A stretch of 6,579 nucleotides of DNA from Candidatus Atribacteria bacterium (GTDB taxonomy: Bacteria > Bipolaricaulota > Bipolaricaulia > UBA7950 > UBA9294). Where the stretch lies: assembly GCA_004525685.1 (NCBI GenBank), contig SPBW01000120.1, positions 1 to 6,579 on the forward strand, written 5' to 3'. Shown piece after piece: positions 6,263-6,579 of this stretch (within the stretch, counting starts at the first letter, position 1; each line of letters opens with the position of its first letter). The notes beneath the pieces were generated by a model. It ran no database searches, was not told the origin of the DNA, and saw nothing but the letters and a program-made list of their open reading frames with translations. The position numbers were made by a program, and so were the translations under genes.

Positions 6263-6579
6263 ATGAACATCACGTTTTGCGGTGCTGCGGAGACAGTGAC
6301 AGGCTCGTGCCATCTCGTTGAAGTGGATGGGCTCCGAATCATCCTAGATTGTGGATTCTTCCAAGGAGGACGGCAACGCGAGGATCTCAATCGCGAACCC
6401 TTCCCGTTCGATCCCAAGAGCATCGATCTGGTGCTGCTCTCGCACGCGCATCTCGACCACTGCGGCCGCTTGCCGCTACTTGTTCAGCGCGGGTTTTCCG
6501 GCAAGATCCTCTGTACGCCGCCGACTGCGGAAATCGCCAAACTGATGCTTGTTGACTCCGCAGGCCTGCAGATGAACGA
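6263..6579 (+). CDS. Metallo-beta-lactamase-fold RNase/beta-CASP-type protein, N-terminus only (partial)
   Basis: The first 105 codons of a longer gene are present; the window ends in the middle of codon 106. The start MNITFCGAAETVTGSCHLVE is the characteristic opening of the MBL-fold proteins related to RNA-processing exonucleases (Ysh1/CPSF73-like, beta-CASP group). DCGFFQG (29-35) and the Zn-binding motif H61-A-H63-L-D65-H66 within SHAHLDHCGRLP follow. GFSGKILCTPPT and the 'LMLVDSAGLQ' helix (94-103) are also typical. Full-length relatives are usually about 450-540 residues, with a beta-CASP insert and further metal ligands that lie outside this window. The expected activity is a Zn-dependent endo- or 5'-3' exoribonuclease in the cytoplasm, but nuclease competence cannot be judged from this part. 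AAGGGAG (6247-6253) sits 9 nt before the ATG. No frameshift is seen in the visible portion. Confidence 0.92.
   Translation, partial: MNITFCGAAETVTGSCHLVEVDGLRIILDCGFFQGGRQREDLNREPFPFDPKSIDLVLLSHAHLDHCGRLPLLVQRGFSGKILCTPPTAEIAKLMLVDSAGLQMN

Overview
The window is a 6.6 kb stretch of moderately GC-rich bacterial chromosome. It holds four complete genes, plus a partial gene in the process of running off each end. Coding density is high, Shine-Dalgarno sites are mostly strong (GGAGG type), and I see no mobile elements, tRNA/rRNA genes or CRISPR array. The exported protein at the left edge has acidic D-x-D/N-x-N turn modules and a 'SDKNG...EGDEIWI' opening. From memory I associate that style with uncultured deep-branching bacteria such as Candidatus Bipolaricaulota (OP1/Acetothermia). 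This placement is tentative and rests on one protein style, not on a database match.

Layout: (1) Positions 1-1730, minus strand: N-terminal 576 residues of a secreted or cell-surface protein made of repeated beta-rich modules; the 3' end lies outside the window. (2) Positions 1731-1977: divergent intergenic region with a small perfect inverted repeat. (3) Positions 1978-4562, plus strand: a probable three-gene operon encoding a 75-residue one-TM protein with a C-terminal SHOCT-like helix pair, an atypical lactate/malate dehydrogenase-family enzyme, and a 12-TM MFS transporter. Gaps are 34 and 49 bp. (4) Positions 4575-5990, minus strand: decarboxylating 6-phosphogluconate dehydrogenase (gnd), convergent with the transporter across only 12 bp. 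(5) Positions 5991-6262: divergent intergenic region with plausible sigma-70-type promoters in both directions. (6) Positions 6263-6579, plus strand: N-terminus of an RNA-processing metallo-beta-lactamase/beta-CASP-type protein, truncated by the window end.

Functionally, the central operon pairs a 2-hydroxyacid dehydrogenase-like enzyme of uncertain substrate with a transporter that could import or export the same or a related organic acid; this link is inference from gene order. gnd supplies NADPH and ribulose-5-phosphate. The dehydrogenase also lacks the usual NAD-selecting acidic residue, so it may use NADP(H). The most interesting items are the substrate- and cofactor-site departures in the dehydrogenase and the modular surface protein. 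I do not see a convincing new multi-gene defence or mobile system here.
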